This document shows positions 38,124 to 48,077 of a stretch of 64,000 nucleotides of DNA, piece by piece. This stretch comes from Pseudomonadota bacterium (GTDB taxonomy: Bacteria; Pseudomonadota; Alphaproteobacteria; Micavibrionales; UBA2020): assembly GCA_021845905.1 (NCBI GenBank), contig JAJZVA010000012.1, positions 20,931 through 84,930 of the forward strand. Reading direction: 5' to 3'. The number at the start of each line of letters is the position of its first letter. Within the stretch, counting starts at the first letter, position 1. The translations under genes were made by a program, and so were the position numbers. The notes beneath the pieces were generated by a model that did no database searches, was not told the origin of the DNA, and worked only from the letters and a program-made list of their open reading frames with translations.

Positions 38124-39240
38124 GCAAAAGACCCGTTTTGCGTTTGCGTGTGAGCGCAAGAAGCGCGCCGATGGCGATCCCGAAAGACAAGAGAGACGAG
38201 CCGCCGTAGCTGATCAGCGGCAGCGTCATGCCTTTCGCCGGGAGCAGTTGCAGCGACGAACCCATGTGCACGAGGCTTTGCAGGCCGAATTGCACCAGCA
38301 ACGCGGTGGTGGCGAGCACGACGAACATGTCCTCGTTGCGGTAGATGCGGCTGACGCTGCGGATGATGATGAAGGCGTAAACAGCTATCAGAAATATCGC
38401 GGTGACCATGCCGAACTCCTCGGCCGCGACGGCGAAGATGAAATCCTCATGCGCGTCGGGCAGTGTCAGTTTGATGATGCCGTGGTCCGGCCCCGTGCCC
38501 CAGAACCCGCCGTGCCGGAATGCTTCAAGGGATTTCCGCACCTGATAGTTGTTGCCCGCGGCGGGGTCGAGAAAGCGGTCGATGCGGCTCGTCACGTGCG
38601 GCGAGAAGAGATAAGCCAGAAACAGCCCGATCACGCCGAGGACGACCAGCCCCGCGATGACCATCATCGGCAGGCCGGAGAGAAACATCTGCGCGCCCCA
38701 CATGCAGGCAAGGACGAATGACATGCCGAGATCCGGCTCCATCAGCATCAGGCTGATGATGATGAGGAAGAGCGCGAGTGACAACTGGTATCCCGGGAAT
38801 CCCGGTTTTTGCCGCGCCTTCGCAATGAGCCAGGCGCTGATGATGGCGAAAAAAGGCTTGGCGAATTCCGAAGGCTGGAGGTTCATGCCGTGAAACGATA
38901 TCCACCGTGCCGCGCCGTTGACCTTGGGGCCGAAGAAAATCGCCGTTGCCATCATGAGGATCGTCGCCGGCATGGCGAGCAACGACATGCGCCACAATGT
39001 TTTTTCCTTCATTAGCGAGACGGCGAACATCAGCCCGAGCGTGGGGAGCAGGAATATGAGCTGCTTGTGCACGTAATAAAAAGGCGGCAATCCGCTGCGT
39101 TCCGCCGCAGGCGGCGAGGCCGAGGAGACCAGAACGATGCCGCAGACGATCAGCACGCCGAGCGCGAACAGCGTCAGCCTGTCGATCGCCCACCACCAGT
39201 TGCTGAGTATCGACCTGTCCGTGCGCGGAAAATGCTTCAT
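38110..39240 (-). CDS. ftsW: Peptidoglycan glycosyltransferase FtsW
   Basis: 376 residues from the ATG at 39240, in a perfect ATGA overlap with the murD stop. SEDS-family polymerase of the divisome, about ten membrane helices. Visible: VNGAARWISFHGMNLQPSEFAK, LMEPDLGMS (catalytic Asp region), the periplasmic loop with HEDFIFAVAAEEFGM, and the C-terminal LLPAKGMTLPLISYGGSSLLS. It works with the transpeptidase encoded by ftsI in the same cluster. Confidence 0.96.
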   Translation of the reverse strand: MKHFPRTDRSILSNWWWAIDRLTLFALGVLIVCGIVLVSSASPPAAERSGLPPFYYVHKQLIFLLPTLGLMFAVSLMKEKTLWRMSLLAMPATILMMATAIFFGPKVNGAARWISFHGMNLQPSEFAKPFFAIISAWLIAKARQKPGFPGYQLSLALFLIIISLMLMEPDLGMSFVLACMWGAQMFLSGLPMMVIAGLVVLGVIGLFLAYLFSPHVTSRIDRFLDPAAGNNYQVRKSLEAFRHGGFWGTGPDHGIIKLTLPDAHEDFIFAVAAEEFGMVTAIFLIAVYAFIIIRSVSRIYRNEDMFVVLATTALLVQFGLQSLVHMGSSLQLLPAKGMTLPLISYGGSSLLSFGIAIGALLALTRKRKTGLLHDDV

Positions 39241-40592
39241 GCCTGTTTCTCCGTTGCGGAGGGAATGATCTTTTTGACGAGATCCGAGAATATCTCCCCG
39301 CGTTGCTCGAAGTTCCTGAACTGGTCGAAGCTGGCGCAGGCGGGCGAGAGCAGGACGGTCGCATTCTCCAGCCGCTCCTGTTGAGCCAGCGCATGCGCCG
39401 CAGCGAGCGCTCTTTCCATCGTGCTGCAACGCGTGAAGGGGGTTTTTTGCGCGGTCAGCCATGCGGCCATTTTTTCTTCTGCTTCGCCTATCAGGAACGC
39501 ATGGCGCACATGACTGATGTGCCTTTCACAGTCGGGATAACCGCCGTCTTTCGGTTTTCCGCCCGCGATCCAGTAGACCGGATTGAAGGCGCGGAGAGCC
39601 ATGGCGGCAGCCTGGTCGTTGGTTGCCTTGCTGTCGTTGACGTAGCGGATGCCGTTATGAACGGCGACGATGTTCTGGCGGTGGGCAAGGCCGGGAAAAC
39701 TTTTCAATCCTTCAAAAATCGAGGCATCCGCAAGCCCTTGCGCGCGGCAGGCGGCAACGGCCATCGCCGCGTTCTGCCAGTTGTGCGGACCTTGCAGGTT
39801 TGCGCATTGCTTCAAATCGAAACCCGCCAGAATGCCGTCGCCGGAGACAAGAATGTCGGCCGCGTGATCGCATGAAACGGAAATCGCGTTTCGTCCCGTC
39901 TTTTTGATATCGGCGTAGACGTTTTTGGACCAGTCGTCGTCGATGCCGATGACCGCCGTGCCCTGACCGCGGAATATCTTTTTCTTTGCGGCAATATATC
40001 CCGCCATGTCGCCGTGCCGGTCGAGATGGTCGGGGCTGAGGTTGATCAGAATGGAGATGTCCGGCGCAAAAGTAGGGCAAAGATCGAGCTGATATGACGA
40101 CATCTCGAAAACGTAAACGCCATCGGCGGAGAGCTGCGGCAGGTCGAGCGCCGCCGTGCCGATGTTGCCGCCGACCGCGGATTCAATGTCCGCCGTTTTA
40201 AGGATATGCCCGATCAGCGCGGTCGTGGTCGATTTTCCGTTGGTGCCGGTGATGCCGATGGTTTTCGCACGCGGATAAGCGCGATGAAATATCTCCATGT
40301 CGCACACGACAGGGCAACCGGCTTTCTGCGCCTGCGCGGCGCACGGGTGCGGCTTTGGGTGCGTGAGCGGAATGCCGGGCGCAAGGCAGAGCAGGGAAAA
40401 ACGGCTGAAATCGGCGTCACGCAAATCTTCCGTCGGCAGGCCGTCCCGCGCCGCGGGCGTGTCGTCCCACAGGACGGTTTCAATGCCGGCGGCTGCGCAG
40501 GCGCGATGCGTGGCCATGCCGCTTTTGCCGAGGCCGACGATAGCGACGGGCTTGCTTTGGAGTTGCGGTTTCAGCGGCTTGAGGTCGATCAT
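39237..40592 (-). CDS. murD: UDP-N-acetylmuramoylalanine--D-glutamate ligase
   Basis: 451 residues. Adds D-Glu. Visible: VAIVGLGKSGMATHRACAAAG at the N-terminus, ATP loop GITGTNGKSTTTALIGH (about 112-128), VFEMSSYQLDL, LINLSPDHLDRHG, and the C-terminal domain YVNDSKATNDQAA. Four base pairs separate it from mraY; it overlaps ftsW by 4. Confidence 0.97.
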   Translation of the reverse strand: MIDLKPLKPQLQSKPVAIVGLGKSGMATHRACAAAGIETVLWDDTPAARDGLPTEDLRDADFSRFSLLCLAPGIPLTHPKPHPCAAQAQKAGCPVVCDMEIFHRAYPRAKTIGITGTNGKSTTTALIGHILKTADIESAVGGNIGTAALDLPQLSADGVYVFEMSSYQLDLCPTFAPDISILINLSPDHLDRHGDMAGYIAAKKKIFRGQGTAVIGIDDDWSKNVYADIKKTGRNAISVSCDHAADILVSGDGILAGFDLKQCANLQGPHNWQNAAMAVAACRAQGLADASIFEGLKSFPGLAHRQNIVAVHNGIRYVNDSKATNDQAAAMALRAFNPVYWIAGGKPKDGGYPDCERHISHVRHAFLIGEAEEKMAAWLTAQKTPFTRCSTMERALAAAHALAQQERLENATVLLSPACASFDQFRNFEQRGEIFSDLVKKIIPSATEKQA

Positions 40593-40596
40593 GATT

Positions 40597-41682
40597 TCAT
40601 CTCAGTTTCAGGGTTGAAAGTCCGAGGAGAGCAAGGATGATCGCGATGATCCAGAAGCGGATGACGACGGTCGTCTCCGCCCAGCCGAGCTTTTCGAAAT
40701 GGTGGTGAATCGGCGCCATCCTGAAGACGCGCTTGCCCCGCATTTTGAAGGACAGCACCTGTATGATGACGGAAAGCGTCTCCATGACGAACAGTCCGCC
40801 GATGATGGAGAGGACGATTTCATGCTTGGTGATGACGGCGATGGCGCCGAGCGCGCCGCCCATGGCGAGCGACCCGGTGTCGCCCATAAAGACCTGCGCG
40901 GGCGGTGCGTTGTACCAGAGAAATCCCAGCCCCGCGCCGATCAGCGATCCGCAGAACACGGCGAGTTCTCCCGCGCCGGGCACGTTGTGGATTTGCAGGT
41001 AGGATGAAAACATCTCGTTGCCCACGAGGTAGGAGATCAGCCCGAAGCAGGACGTGGCGATCATGATCGATCCGATGGCAAGTCCGTCGAGTCCGTCGGT
41101 CAGATTGACGGCGTTGGCCGCGCCGACGATCACCAGCATGCCGAAAACGGCGAAGAACCAGCCGAGGTTCAGCAGCACGTTTTTGAGAAACGGCACGGCC
41201 AGCGTATGGTTGAGCGGCGGCGGCGTCACGGCGATGAATGCGAAGACCGCGCCGAGCGCGATCGCACTCTCCAGAAACAGGCGCAGTTTTCCGGGGATGC
41301 CTTTGTGGCTGCTCTTGGTCAGCTTGGCGTAATCGTCCCAGAAGCCGATGAATCCGTAACCGAGGAAAACCCCGAGCACGATCCACATATAGGCGTTGGA
41401 AAGGTCGACCCAGAGGAGCGTGGAGAGCGTGACGGAAAAAATGATCATCAGCCCGCCCATGGTCGGCGTGCCTTTTTTCTTCTGGTGCGTCTCGGGCCCG
41501 TCGGAACGGATCGGCTGTCCTTCTCCCTGCTTGGACTTCAGCCAGCGGATCACGCAGGGGCCGATCCAGAAACTGATCAGCAGCGCGGTGAGGATCGCGC
41601 CCCCGGTGCGGAACGTCAGGTACCTGAAAAGGTTGAACGGCTCGAAATATTTCGCCAGCGGGAAGAGAAGGTTATACAGCAT
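40597..41682 (-). CDS. mraY: Phospho-N-acetylmuramoyl-pentapeptide-transferase
   Basis: 361 residues, about ten membrane helices. Makes lipid I by moving phospho-MurNAc-pentapeptide to undecaprenyl phosphate. Visible: the DxxK-containing [14 protein letters not shown], the cytoplasmic motif [27 protein letters not shown], and the histidine motif [13 protein letters not shown]. All are family signatures. Overlaps murF by 11 bp. Confidence 0.97.
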   Translation of the reverse strand: MLYNLLFPLAKYFEPFNLFRYLTFRTGGAILTALLISFWIGPCVIRWLKSKQGEGQPIRSDGPETHQKKKGTPTMGGLMIIFSVTLSTLLWVDLSNAYMWIVLGVFLGYGFIGFWDDYAKLTKSSHKGIPGKLRLFLESAIALGAVFAFIAVTPPPLNHTLAVPFLKNVLLNLGWFFAVFGMLVIVGAANAVNLTDGLDGLAIGSIMIATSCFGLISYLVGNEMFSSYLQIHNVPGAGELAVFCGSLIGAGLGFLWYNAPPAQVFMGDTGSLAMGGALGAIAVITKHEIVLSIIGGLFVMETLSVIIQVLSFKMRGKRVFRMAPIHHHFEKLGWAETTVVIRFWIIAIILALLGLSTLKLR

Positions 41683-43141
41683 GCTGATTCCCTGTTGTTT
41701 TATGTTGGTGTTGCGCCATGTCCTGCAGGGCCTTCACGACGTATGACATTTTGCTCCCGAGAGACCCTTTGACGAGGATGACGTCGCCGGGCCGCACGGC
41801 GTCTATCACGATTTGCGCAAGCGTCTGGCTGTCTTTGGCGTATCCGCCACGCCAGTCGGGCGGCAGTTGCTGATAGAGCGCATCCATCAGCGGACCGCAG
41901 CAAAAAAGCAGGTCGGCCTTCGCCTTGAGCAGCGGGTTGGCGAGGCCCGCGTGCAGACGCGGGCCGTTGGGGCCGAGTTCGAGCATGTCGCCGAGGACGG
42001 CGATGCGCCTTCCGCCCGGCGCCGGGGTTGTCATGGCGAAAACCTCGAATGCCGCCATCATGGCAGCCGGATTGGCGTTGTAGCTCTCGTCGATGACGGT
42101 CAGCGGAGGATGCCCTTCTTCAGTCGTGATCGAGATGCGGTTTCCGCGCCCTTCGACCGGTTGCGAATTTTTCAAGGCCTCTATCGCGACGGCGAGCGTG
42201 CCGCCCGGCGCGGCAACCGCGCCTGAATTTTTATCCCGACCGGAGCAGTCCAGGGACTTGACGGCGGTGAGGGCGCTTAAGGAATTGAGCGCGATGTGCT
42301 TTCCGGGGATGTTGAGTTTGTATTTGACGCGTTCGCCGAGGATATCCGCCGTGACCTTGGTGCTGTCGGCGTGGAGCGCGCAGTCGATCAGCCGGGATTG
42401 CGCGTCTTCATCCTCGCCGAAGGAAAGAATCGTTTTTAATCCGGCTTTTTCTGCGTGGGCTTTCAGCCGTGCAAAATGCGGATTGTCCAGTGGCAATATG
42501 GCCGTTCCGCCTTTCATGCTTGAAAATATCTCGGCCTTGGCGTCGGCGATGGCCTCGACGTTCTTGAAGAATTCGATATGAACGGGTTCTATGGTGGTGA
42601 TGATGGCGATATGCGGCCTGACCTGCGCCGTCAGTTTCGTCAGTTCGCCTGCGTGGTTCATGCCGAGTTCAAAAACGCCATAGGCCGCGTCTTTCGGCAG
42701 GTTGGCGAGCGACAGCGGAACGCCCCAGTGATTGTTGAAGCTTTTTTTGCTGGCGTGGGTTTTCCCGAGAGCGCCGAAAACGATCGACAGCATTTCCTTG
42801 GTGCCTGTTTTTCCCGCCGAGCCGGTGACGGCGATGATTTTCGCTTTCGCGCGCGCGCGTCCCGCCATGCCGAGCTTTTCCAGAGCCGTCATGGTGTCCT
42901 TGACGTGCAAAAGCGGGCCGGATTCGGAGATGTAACCTTCTTTGACGATGGATGCCGCCGCTCCGGCTTTAAATGCGGATTCAACGTAATCGTGACCGTC
43001 GAGCGCGTCGCCTTTGAGCGCGATGTAGATCTCGCCTTTTTTCAGCGTGCGCGTGTCGATCGAAACGCCGATGGCGGAAAAATCCGCCGTGGCTTTTCCT
43101 TCCGTTGCCTGTTCGATTTCAGATGCCGTCCAGAGTGTCAT
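41672..43141 (-). CDS. murF: UDP-N-acetylmuramoyl-tripeptide--D-alanyl-D-alanine ligase
   Basis: 489 residues. Completes the pentapeptide by adding D-Ala-D-Ala. Visible: [21 protein letters not shown] loop [14 protein letters not shown] (about 110-123), [23 protein letters not shown], and [13 protein letters not shown]. Start in an ATGA overlap with murE. Confidence 0.97.
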   Translation of the reverse strand: MTLWTASEIEQATEGKATADFSAIGVSIDTRTLKKGEIYIALKGDALDGHDYVESAFKAGAAASIVKEGYISESGPLLHVKDTMTALEKLGMAGRARAKAKIIAVTGSAGKTGTKEMLSIVFGALGKTHASKKSFNNHWGVPLSLANLPKDAAYGVFELGMNHAGELTKLTAQVRPHIAIITTIEPVHIEFFKNVEAIADAKAEIFSSMKGGTAILPLDNPHFARLKAHAEKAGLKTILSFGEDEDAQSRLIDCALHADSTKVTADILGERVKYKLNIPGKHIALNSLSALTAVKSLDCSGRDKNSGAVAAPGGTLAVAIEALKNSQPVEGRGNRISITTEEGHPPLTVIDESYNANPAAMMAAFEVFAMTTPAPGGRRIAVLGDMLELGPNGPRLHAGLANPLLKAKADLLFCCGPLMDALYQQLPPDWRGGYAKDSQTLAQIVIDAVRPGDVILVKGSLGSKMSYVVKALQDMAQHQHKTTGNQHAV

Positions 43142-44631
43142 TTGCTTGCCTCCAATATGGCGTTGCGCGCCTCGTTCACGTCGTCGAAAGGCAAAATCTC
43201 CTTGCCGACGATCTGTCCTTGTTCGTGCCCCTTGCCCGCGATGACGAGGACGTCTTGTGGCCCGAGAGCGCGGATGGCGGCGCGGATGGCCTCGCGCCGT
43301 CCTCCGATCTCCGTTGCGCCTTTAGCCGCTGCCATGATTTCCGCGCGGATGGTCGCGGCGTCTTCCGTGCGCGGATTGTCATCTGTGACGATGGCTTTGT
43401 CCGCAAGGCGCGTCGCGATTTCGCCCATCATCGGGCGCTTGCCTTTGTCGCGGTCGCCGCCGCAGCCGAAGACGACATGAAGATTTTTCTGCGCATGCGG
43501 GCGCAAGGCCTTGAGCATCGTCTCGAGGCCGTCCGGCGTGTGCGCGTAATCGACATAGACGGTCGCGCCATTGGGATGTCTTGCGGCGAGTTCCAGGCGT
43601 CCGCGCACGCTTTGCAGCCTTTCGAGCGCGTAGACGCCCTGCATGTGCAAAAGGCGGTTGTCCGGATCTTCGGCAAGAACGAGGCCGAGGGCGCACAGCG
43701 CGTTTTCGGCCTGAAATCCGCCGACCAGCGGCAGTTCAAGCTCGTAGCGTTCGCCGAAAACCATCAGTTCGACGAACTGTCCGTCGGGTAGAGGATTCTG
43801 CCGCGCAAGACGTATGTCTTTCGCGTTCCGCCCGTATTCGATGATACGGAGGCCGCGCTTTTCGCACGTTGCGCGGAAGTCTTTGGAATAAGGCGTATCG
43901 CTGTTGATGACGGCGACGCCGCCGTCGATCAGAACCTCGCCGAACAAACGCAGCTTTGCGGCGAGATATTTTTCCATTGTGCCGTGATAGTCAAGGTGGT
44001 CGCGGGTGAGATTGGTGAAGCCCGCCGCGGTGACGCGCACGCCGTCGAGGCGGTATTGGTCAAGCCCCTGACTGGACGCTTCGATGGCGAGGTGCGTGAC
44101 GCCGGAGGCCTCAAGCTCGGCGATTTCCGCGTGCAGCGTCACGGGGTCGGGCGTGGTGAGCAGGCCGGGACGACTTTTGGTGATGCCGCCCGCGTAGTTC
44201 GCCGTGATGCCGATCGTGCCGAGGCAGGCGGCGGCATGCTCCATCGACTGCCATATCTGGCGGCAGAAATTGACGGTCGAGCTTTTGCCGTTGGTGCCTG
44301 TGACGGCGGCGAGCACGGGCACCTGCCTGCCGTAGAAGGCCGCGGCCATTTTTGCGAAGCTGCGGCGCGGGTTTCCCGCTTCGAGAAGGACGGCGTTTCC
44401 GGCTGGCGCTTTCGTTCCGCTTGGCGCGAGGATGGCGACGGCGCCTTTTTGCACGGCGCTGTCTATGTATTGCCTCCCGTCAAGTTTGGTTCCGGGGAAG
44501 GCGGCGAAAAGATAACCGGCTTTCACGTCGCGCGAGTCCGACGTCATTCCTGCGATATCGGTTGCGGCGAGACGTTTATCGTCGCCCGCCTCGATGTCGT
44601 CGAGATCAGTGATCAGTGCTGACAGATGCAA
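43138..44631 (-). CDS. murE: UDP-N-acetylmuramoyl-tripeptide ligase (meso-diaminopimelate-adding)
   Basis: 497 residues. Adds the third residue of the stem peptide. Visible: MTSDSRDVKAGYLFAAFPG, ATP loop VTGTNGKSSTVNFC (about 113-126), THLAIEASSQGLDQYRLDG, TRDHLDYHGTMEKYL, and the substrate-selecting motif DNPRTEDAATI. The DNPR motif indicates meso-diaminopimelate rather than lysine. Overlaps ftsI by 26 bp. Confidence 0.96.
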   Translation of the reverse strand: MHLSALITDLDDIEAGDDKRLAATDIAGMTSDSRDVKAGYLFAAFPGTKLDGRQYIDSAVQKGAVAILAPSGTKAPAGNAVLLEAGNPRRSFAKMAAAFYGRQVPVLAAVTGTNGKSSTVNFCRQIWQSMEHAAACLGTIGITANYAGGITKSRPGLLTTPDPVTLHAEIAELEASGVTHLAIEASSQGLDQYRLDGVRVTAAGFTNLTRDHLDYHGTMEKYLAAKLRLFGEVLIDGGVAVINSDTPYSKDFRATCEKRGLRIIEYGRNAKDIRLARQNPLPDGQFVELMVFGERYELELPLVGGFQAENALCALGLVLAEDPDNRLLHMQGVYALERLQSVRGRLELAARHPNGATVYVDYAHTPDGLETMLKALRPHAQKNLHVVFGCGGDRDKGKRPMMGEIATRLADKAIVTDDNPRTEDAATIRAEIMAAAKGATEIGGRREAIRAAIRALGPQDVLVIAGKGHEQGQIVGKEILPFDDVNEARNAILEASK

Positions 44632-46339
44632 GCGCTTGTCCTTCCTTGTATTCTTTCAAATAAGGTTTCATCGATTTTTCTATGCTGTCGCGCGTGATGT
44701 ACATGCGCGGTTTGATGCCATACATCGGGCCCATGCGCGCGATCACGTCGCCGACGACGGGTGCGGCCGTATAGCCGCCGGTCGAAAATCCGTGCGTCGC
44801 TTTCGTGCCTTGCGGGTCGTCGAGCAAGGCGAGCACGACATAGCGCGGGTGCCATATCGGGAACACGCCGAGAAACGAGGATATGTTGGCGTGATTTTCG
44901 TACCTGCCGTTCTTGTTTTTGTCGGCGGTGCCTGTTTTTCCGCCGACGTCGTAGCCTTTGACCCAGGCGTAAGCGCCGGTGCCGCTGGCGACGACAAGCT
45001 CGAGCAGGCGGCGCATTTTTTCAGACGTCGCTGCGCTGATGACGCGCGTGCCCTGCGGCGGAACGTCGGGATTGTCGGGCATGACCAATGTGGGCTTGAG
45101 CAGTATGCCGCCGTTGACGATCGCCGAGGCTGCGCGCACGAGATGCAGCGGCGAAACGGCGATGCCGTGGCCGAACGCGGCTGTCATCGTGTTCACCTCG
45201 CGCCACGGCGAGGGATACAGCGGCGTTGCGCGTTCCGGCACCTCGATCGGCGCCTGCTGCATGAAGCCCAGCTTTTGGTAGAAATCCCTGATGTAGTCCG
45301 GCCCGAGGCTTTCCGCCATTTTCGCCGTGCCGATGTTGGAGGAATAGATATAGATTTCAGGGATCGTCAGCGGACGGTCTTTCGCGTCGAAATCGTGGAT
45401 GTAGAACTGGTCAATGTGCAGCGGGTGCGAGGCGTCGAAGACGCTGGAGAGATGCACTTTCCCGCTGTTGAGCCCGGCGGCGATGGAAAAGGTCTTGAAC
45501 GTCGAGCCCATCTCGTAATCGGCGAGCGTGGCGCGGTTGAACTTTTCGTTGTTGGTGGCTTCGCCGATGTGGTTGGGGTCGAAATCTGGCAGGGACACCA
45601 TGGCGATGATTTGTCCGGTGTTGACGTCCATCACAAGGCCGGTGCCGTCCAGCGCGTGAAACGTCTTGATCGCCGCCGCGAGATCCTGCCGCATGATATG
45701 CTGGACGCGCACGTCGAGCGTCAGGCGCAAGGGCTTTCCGCCAGCCGCCAGCCGCTTGTTGAAGAATTTTTCTATGCCGGCAATGCCGTTGCTGTCCACG
45801 TCCGTATACCCGACGACCTGTGCGGCGAGATTGGCATCGGGATAGATGCGGCGCTGCTCTTCCTGAAAGTGGATCGCAGGGTCGCCGAGCGCGTTGATGG
45901 CATATTCCTGTTTCGGCGTGATGAAGCGCTGTATCCAGACGAAGGCCTTGCCGGACGACAGTCTCTTGAAAAGATCCGCCTCGTTTTGCTTAGGCAGGAG
46001 AGCGGCGAGTTCCTGAGCGAGTTTTGCCGGATCGTGCACCATTCTCGCATCGGCATAGACAGAGGCCATGCGCAGCGAAACGGCGAGGATGTTGCCGTTG
46101 CGGTCGACGATGGATGCGCGCAAGGGCCTTTCCGTTTCCGCAGGCGCGCCGCTTCCCATCAGCATGGCGGTGCTTTTGTGATGCAAGAGGCACAAGTCGC
46201 CCATGCGCAGGATGATCGCAAGGTAGCCCATCATCATGAGCATCCCCACCCAGATGAGCCGCAACCGGGCCATTTCAAGCGCCTGCGCCTGCGTGCCTGA
46301 GATTGTGAGCTTGTGGCGATGAAAAATATCGAAGGCCAT
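44606..46339 (-). CDS. ftsI: Division-specific peptidoglycan transpeptidase (PBP3)
   Basis: 577 residues. Cross-links septal peptidoglycan with FtsW. One N-terminal membrane helix (LRLIWVGMLMMMGYLAIILRM), a pedestal domain (RASIVDRNGNILAVSL), and the transpeptidase domain with SxxK in GSTFKTFSIAAG (Ser at about 273), SxN in YSSNIGTAKM and KTGTADK near residue 470. The start codon shares one base with the ftsL stop region, so ftsL and ftsI are coupled. Confidence 0.96.
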   Translation of the reverse strand: MAFDIFHRHKLTISGTQAQALEMARLRLIWVGMLMMMGYLAIILRMGDLCLLHHKSTAMLMGSGAPAETERPLRASIVDRNGNILAVSLRMASVYADARMVHDPAKLAQELAALLPKQNEADLFKRLSSGKAFVWIQRFITPKQEYAINALGDPAIHFQEEQRRIYPDANLAAQVVGYTDVDSNGIAGIEKFFNKRLAAGGKPLRLTLDVRVQHIMRQDLAAAIKTFHALDGTGLVMDVNTGQIIAMVSLPDFDPNHIGEATNNEKFNRATLADYEMGSTFKTFSIAAGLNSGKVHLSSVFDASHPLHIDQFYIHDFDAKDRPLTIPEIYIYSSNIGTAKMAESLGPDYIRDFYQKLGFMQQAPIEVPERATPLYPSPWREVNTMTAAFGHGIAVSPLHLVRAASAIVNGGILLKPTLVMPDNPDVPPQGTRVISAATSEKMRRLLELVVASGTGAYAWVKGYDVGGKTGTADKNKNGRYENHANISSFLGVFPIWHPRYVVLALLDDPQGTKATHGFSTGGYTAAPVVGDVIARMGPMYGIKPRMYITRDSIEKSMKPYLKEYKEGQALASVSTDH

Positions 46340-46839
46340 TATTCAACACCCAGGCGCAGGCTCTTCATAACATCTCTGAAATTGCGCGCCGTGGCCGTGC
46401 CGCCGTCGGGCGCCGCTCTTTTTTTGAAGATCCGCGGCGGCGCGGGCTTTCGCGTTTTCATCGTCACGGGGCGTTCGAGGGCGACGATCTTGCGCGGCTG
46501 AATTTCGGGAGAAATTTTTTTCACCGCAATTTTTTCCGTTTGCGGCGCGGGCGCAGCCGCTGGCGCGGCACGGAGCGGAATGTCGTCTATCCGTATGAAT
46601 TGCGCGGCCGAGAGAGGCGCCATGTGAAGATAGGTTTTCGCAAGCATTTCGAGACGCCGCGGATTGTTGAGATAGGCCCATTCCGCGCCGAGCACGCGGA
46701 TGGACTGTTTTTCATGCGCGATGGAGGCGTTCAGCGCGGCGAGCCGCGCGCGTTCGTCATGCACTTTTTGGCTGGTGTGAAAAAGCGCTATGCCGCAAAA
46801 AACGGTCAGGATCAGCCAGAGAAGCGTGGATTTACGCAT
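46339..46839 (-). CDS. ftsL: Cell division protein FtsL
   Basis: 166 residues from the ATG at 46839, which overlaps the rsmH stop by 8 bp. A short basic N-terminus, one membrane helix (TLLWLILTVFCGIALFHTS, about 4-22) and a periplasmic coiled coil (VHDERARLAALNASIAHEKQSIRVLGAEWAYLNNPRRLEMLAK) define FtsL-type divisome proteins. The 80-residue Pro/Ala/Lys-rich tail is longer than in gammaproteobacterial FtsL. Called from topology and from its fixed place between rsmH and ftsI, not from strong sequence motifs. Confidence 0.85.
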   Translation of the reverse strand: MRKSTLLWLILTVFCGIALFHTSQKVHDERARLAALNASIAHEKQSIRVLGAEWAYLNNPRRLEMLAKTYLHMAPLSAAQFIRIDDIPLRAAPAAAPAPQTEKIAVKKISPEIQPRKIVALERPVTMKTRKPAPPRIFKKRAAPDGGTATARNFRDVMKSLRLGVE

Positions 46840-47842
46840 GCCGCGCTCCTTCCTCGCGAGGCGGATTTTGCCATGCGGGCGCGTCGGTGCGGATGCCGGT
46901 GCGCAGGCGCGCGGAGCGGGCGCGTGGATTGACCTCGGTTTCCGCGGCCGATGCTTTTCTTCCGCCGCTTTCGGCGAGGATGAAGGTCGGCGCGGGCGCA
47001 TCCGGCAGGGCAGGCAGATGGCGCGAGGCGTTCCCCATGTTTCCGGTGCGCTCTTTCAGAAAATTCTTGACGCGCCAGTCCTCAAGAGAATGAAACGTCA
47101 CCACCGACAGGCGTCCTTCCGGCAGGAGCAGTTCTTCCGCGGCGGCCAGCGCCCGTTCGAGTTCGCCCAGCTCGTCGTTGACATGAATGCGCAAGGCCTG
47201 AAAGGTCTTGGTGGCTGTGTCGGTGCGCAGTTGCGGCTTTTGCGGCAGGACGCTGTGAATGATATCGGCGAGCTGCAAGGTGGTTTTTATCGGTGCTTCC
47301 GCGCGGGCGGAGACGATCTTCTTCGCGATCTGGCGCGAGGCGCGCTCCTCGCCGTAGGTGAAAATGATATGCGCGATGTCTTTTTCCGACGCGCTATTGA
47401 GGATATCCGCGGCGCTCTCGCCTTCCTTGCTCATGCGCATGTCGAGCGGCCCGTCTTTCTGGAAGGAAAAGCCGCGTTCCGCCGTCGAGAGCTGTATCGA
47501 TGAAACGCCGATGTCGAGGACAATACCGTCAACGCGCGTCACGCCTTGCGCCTGCAGCAGATATTTCATGTCGCCGAAACAACCGTGCAACGGGACGAGC
47601 CTGTGCTTGAAATCTTTCGCCATGCTGACGCCGCGCGCGTAGGCTTCCGGGTCGCGGTCGATGGCATAGACCGTGCAGTCGGCGGATTCAAGAATGGCGC
47701 GCGTATATCCGCCCGCGCCGAACGTGCCGTCGACGTAAACGCCGCCATCCTTTGGCCGCAACGCGCCGAGAACGTCTTCCAGCATCACCGGAATATGTCC
47801 GGATGATAGCTGCGGCACGTCATGAATGCGTGAAGTGACCAT
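46832..47842 (-). CDS. rsmH: 16S rRNA (cytosine(1402)-N(4))-methyltransferase
   Basis: 336 residues. Methylates C1402 in the decoding centre. Visible: HIPVMLEDVLGAL, SAM-binding YVDGTFGAGGYTRAIL (about 36-51), VLDIGVSSIQL, ERGFSFQKDGPLDMRM, FQALRIHVNDELGELERAL and VVTFHSLEDWRVKNFLKE. First gene of the division cluster; the usual upstream partner mraZ is not present. The gap upstream carries a promoter and a CtrA-type box. Confidence 0.96.
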   Translation of the reverse strand: MVTSRIHDVPQLSSGHIPVMLEDVLGALRPKDGGVYVDGTFGAGGYTRAILESADCTVYAIDRDPEAYARGVSMAKDFKHRLVPLHGCFGDMKYLLQAQGVTRVDGIVLDIGVSSIQLSTAERGFSFQKDGPLDMRMSKEGESAADILNSASEKDIAHIIFTYGEERASRQIAKKIVSARAEAPIKTTLQLADIIHSVLPQKPQLRTDTATKTFQALRIHVNDELGELERALAAAEELLLPEGRLSVVTFHSLEDWRVKNFLKERTGNMGNASRHLPALPDAPAPTFILAESGGRKASAAETEVNPRARSARLRTGIRTDAPAWQNPPREEGARHA

Positions 47843-47924
47843 TGCTGCCCGAATAATAAAAGGAATATTCTGTTAAAACATGTCTTCTTCCGCGATTGTT
47901 GCGTAAAGCAGACATAACCCCTCG

Positions 47925-47939
47925 TTAACCCTCTGTTAA
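47925..47939. promoter_or_regulatory. CtrA-type box at the head of the division cluster
   Basis: TTAACCCTCTGTTAA fits TTAA-N7-TTAA exactly. It begins at the -10 of the candidate rsmH promoter and runs over the expected transcription start, so a bound regulator would block rather than activate. Confidence 0.6.
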
Positions 47940-47967
47940 CTTTACACACAGGCGCTGAAGGCGTCAA
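47939..47967 (-). promoter_or_regulatory. Candidate promoter of rsmH and the division cluster
   Basis: On the minus strand TTGACG (47962-47967), 17 bp, TAAAGT (47939-47944). It leaves a leader of about 90 bases before the rsmH ATG. The rest of the 235 bp gap between rsmH and the unknown gene at 48078 holds the terminator at 48020-48054. Confidence 0.55.
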
Positions 47968-48019
47968 CGCGCAGCGCCTTGTTTGCGGAGCTGTGCGGAG
48001 TTATTTTTTCTTCACATAA

Positions 48020-48054
48020 ATAAAAAACGCGTCCTTGGGAGGCGCGTTTTTTAT
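48020..48054 (-). terminator. Rho-independent terminator after the gene at 48078-48935
   Basis: AAAAAACGCG and CGCGTTTTTT form the stem, partly extended over the loop; A and T runs on both sides. It lies 24 bp past the stop and insulates the division cluster from upstream transcription. Confidence 0.85.
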
Positions 48055-48077
48055 GAAGAACAGGAATTCACTCTTTA

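Noticed and set aside
44594-46300. Plus-strand frame of 568 codons opposite ftsI
   Set aside because: Antisense shadow; all three transpeptidase motifs are on the minus strand.
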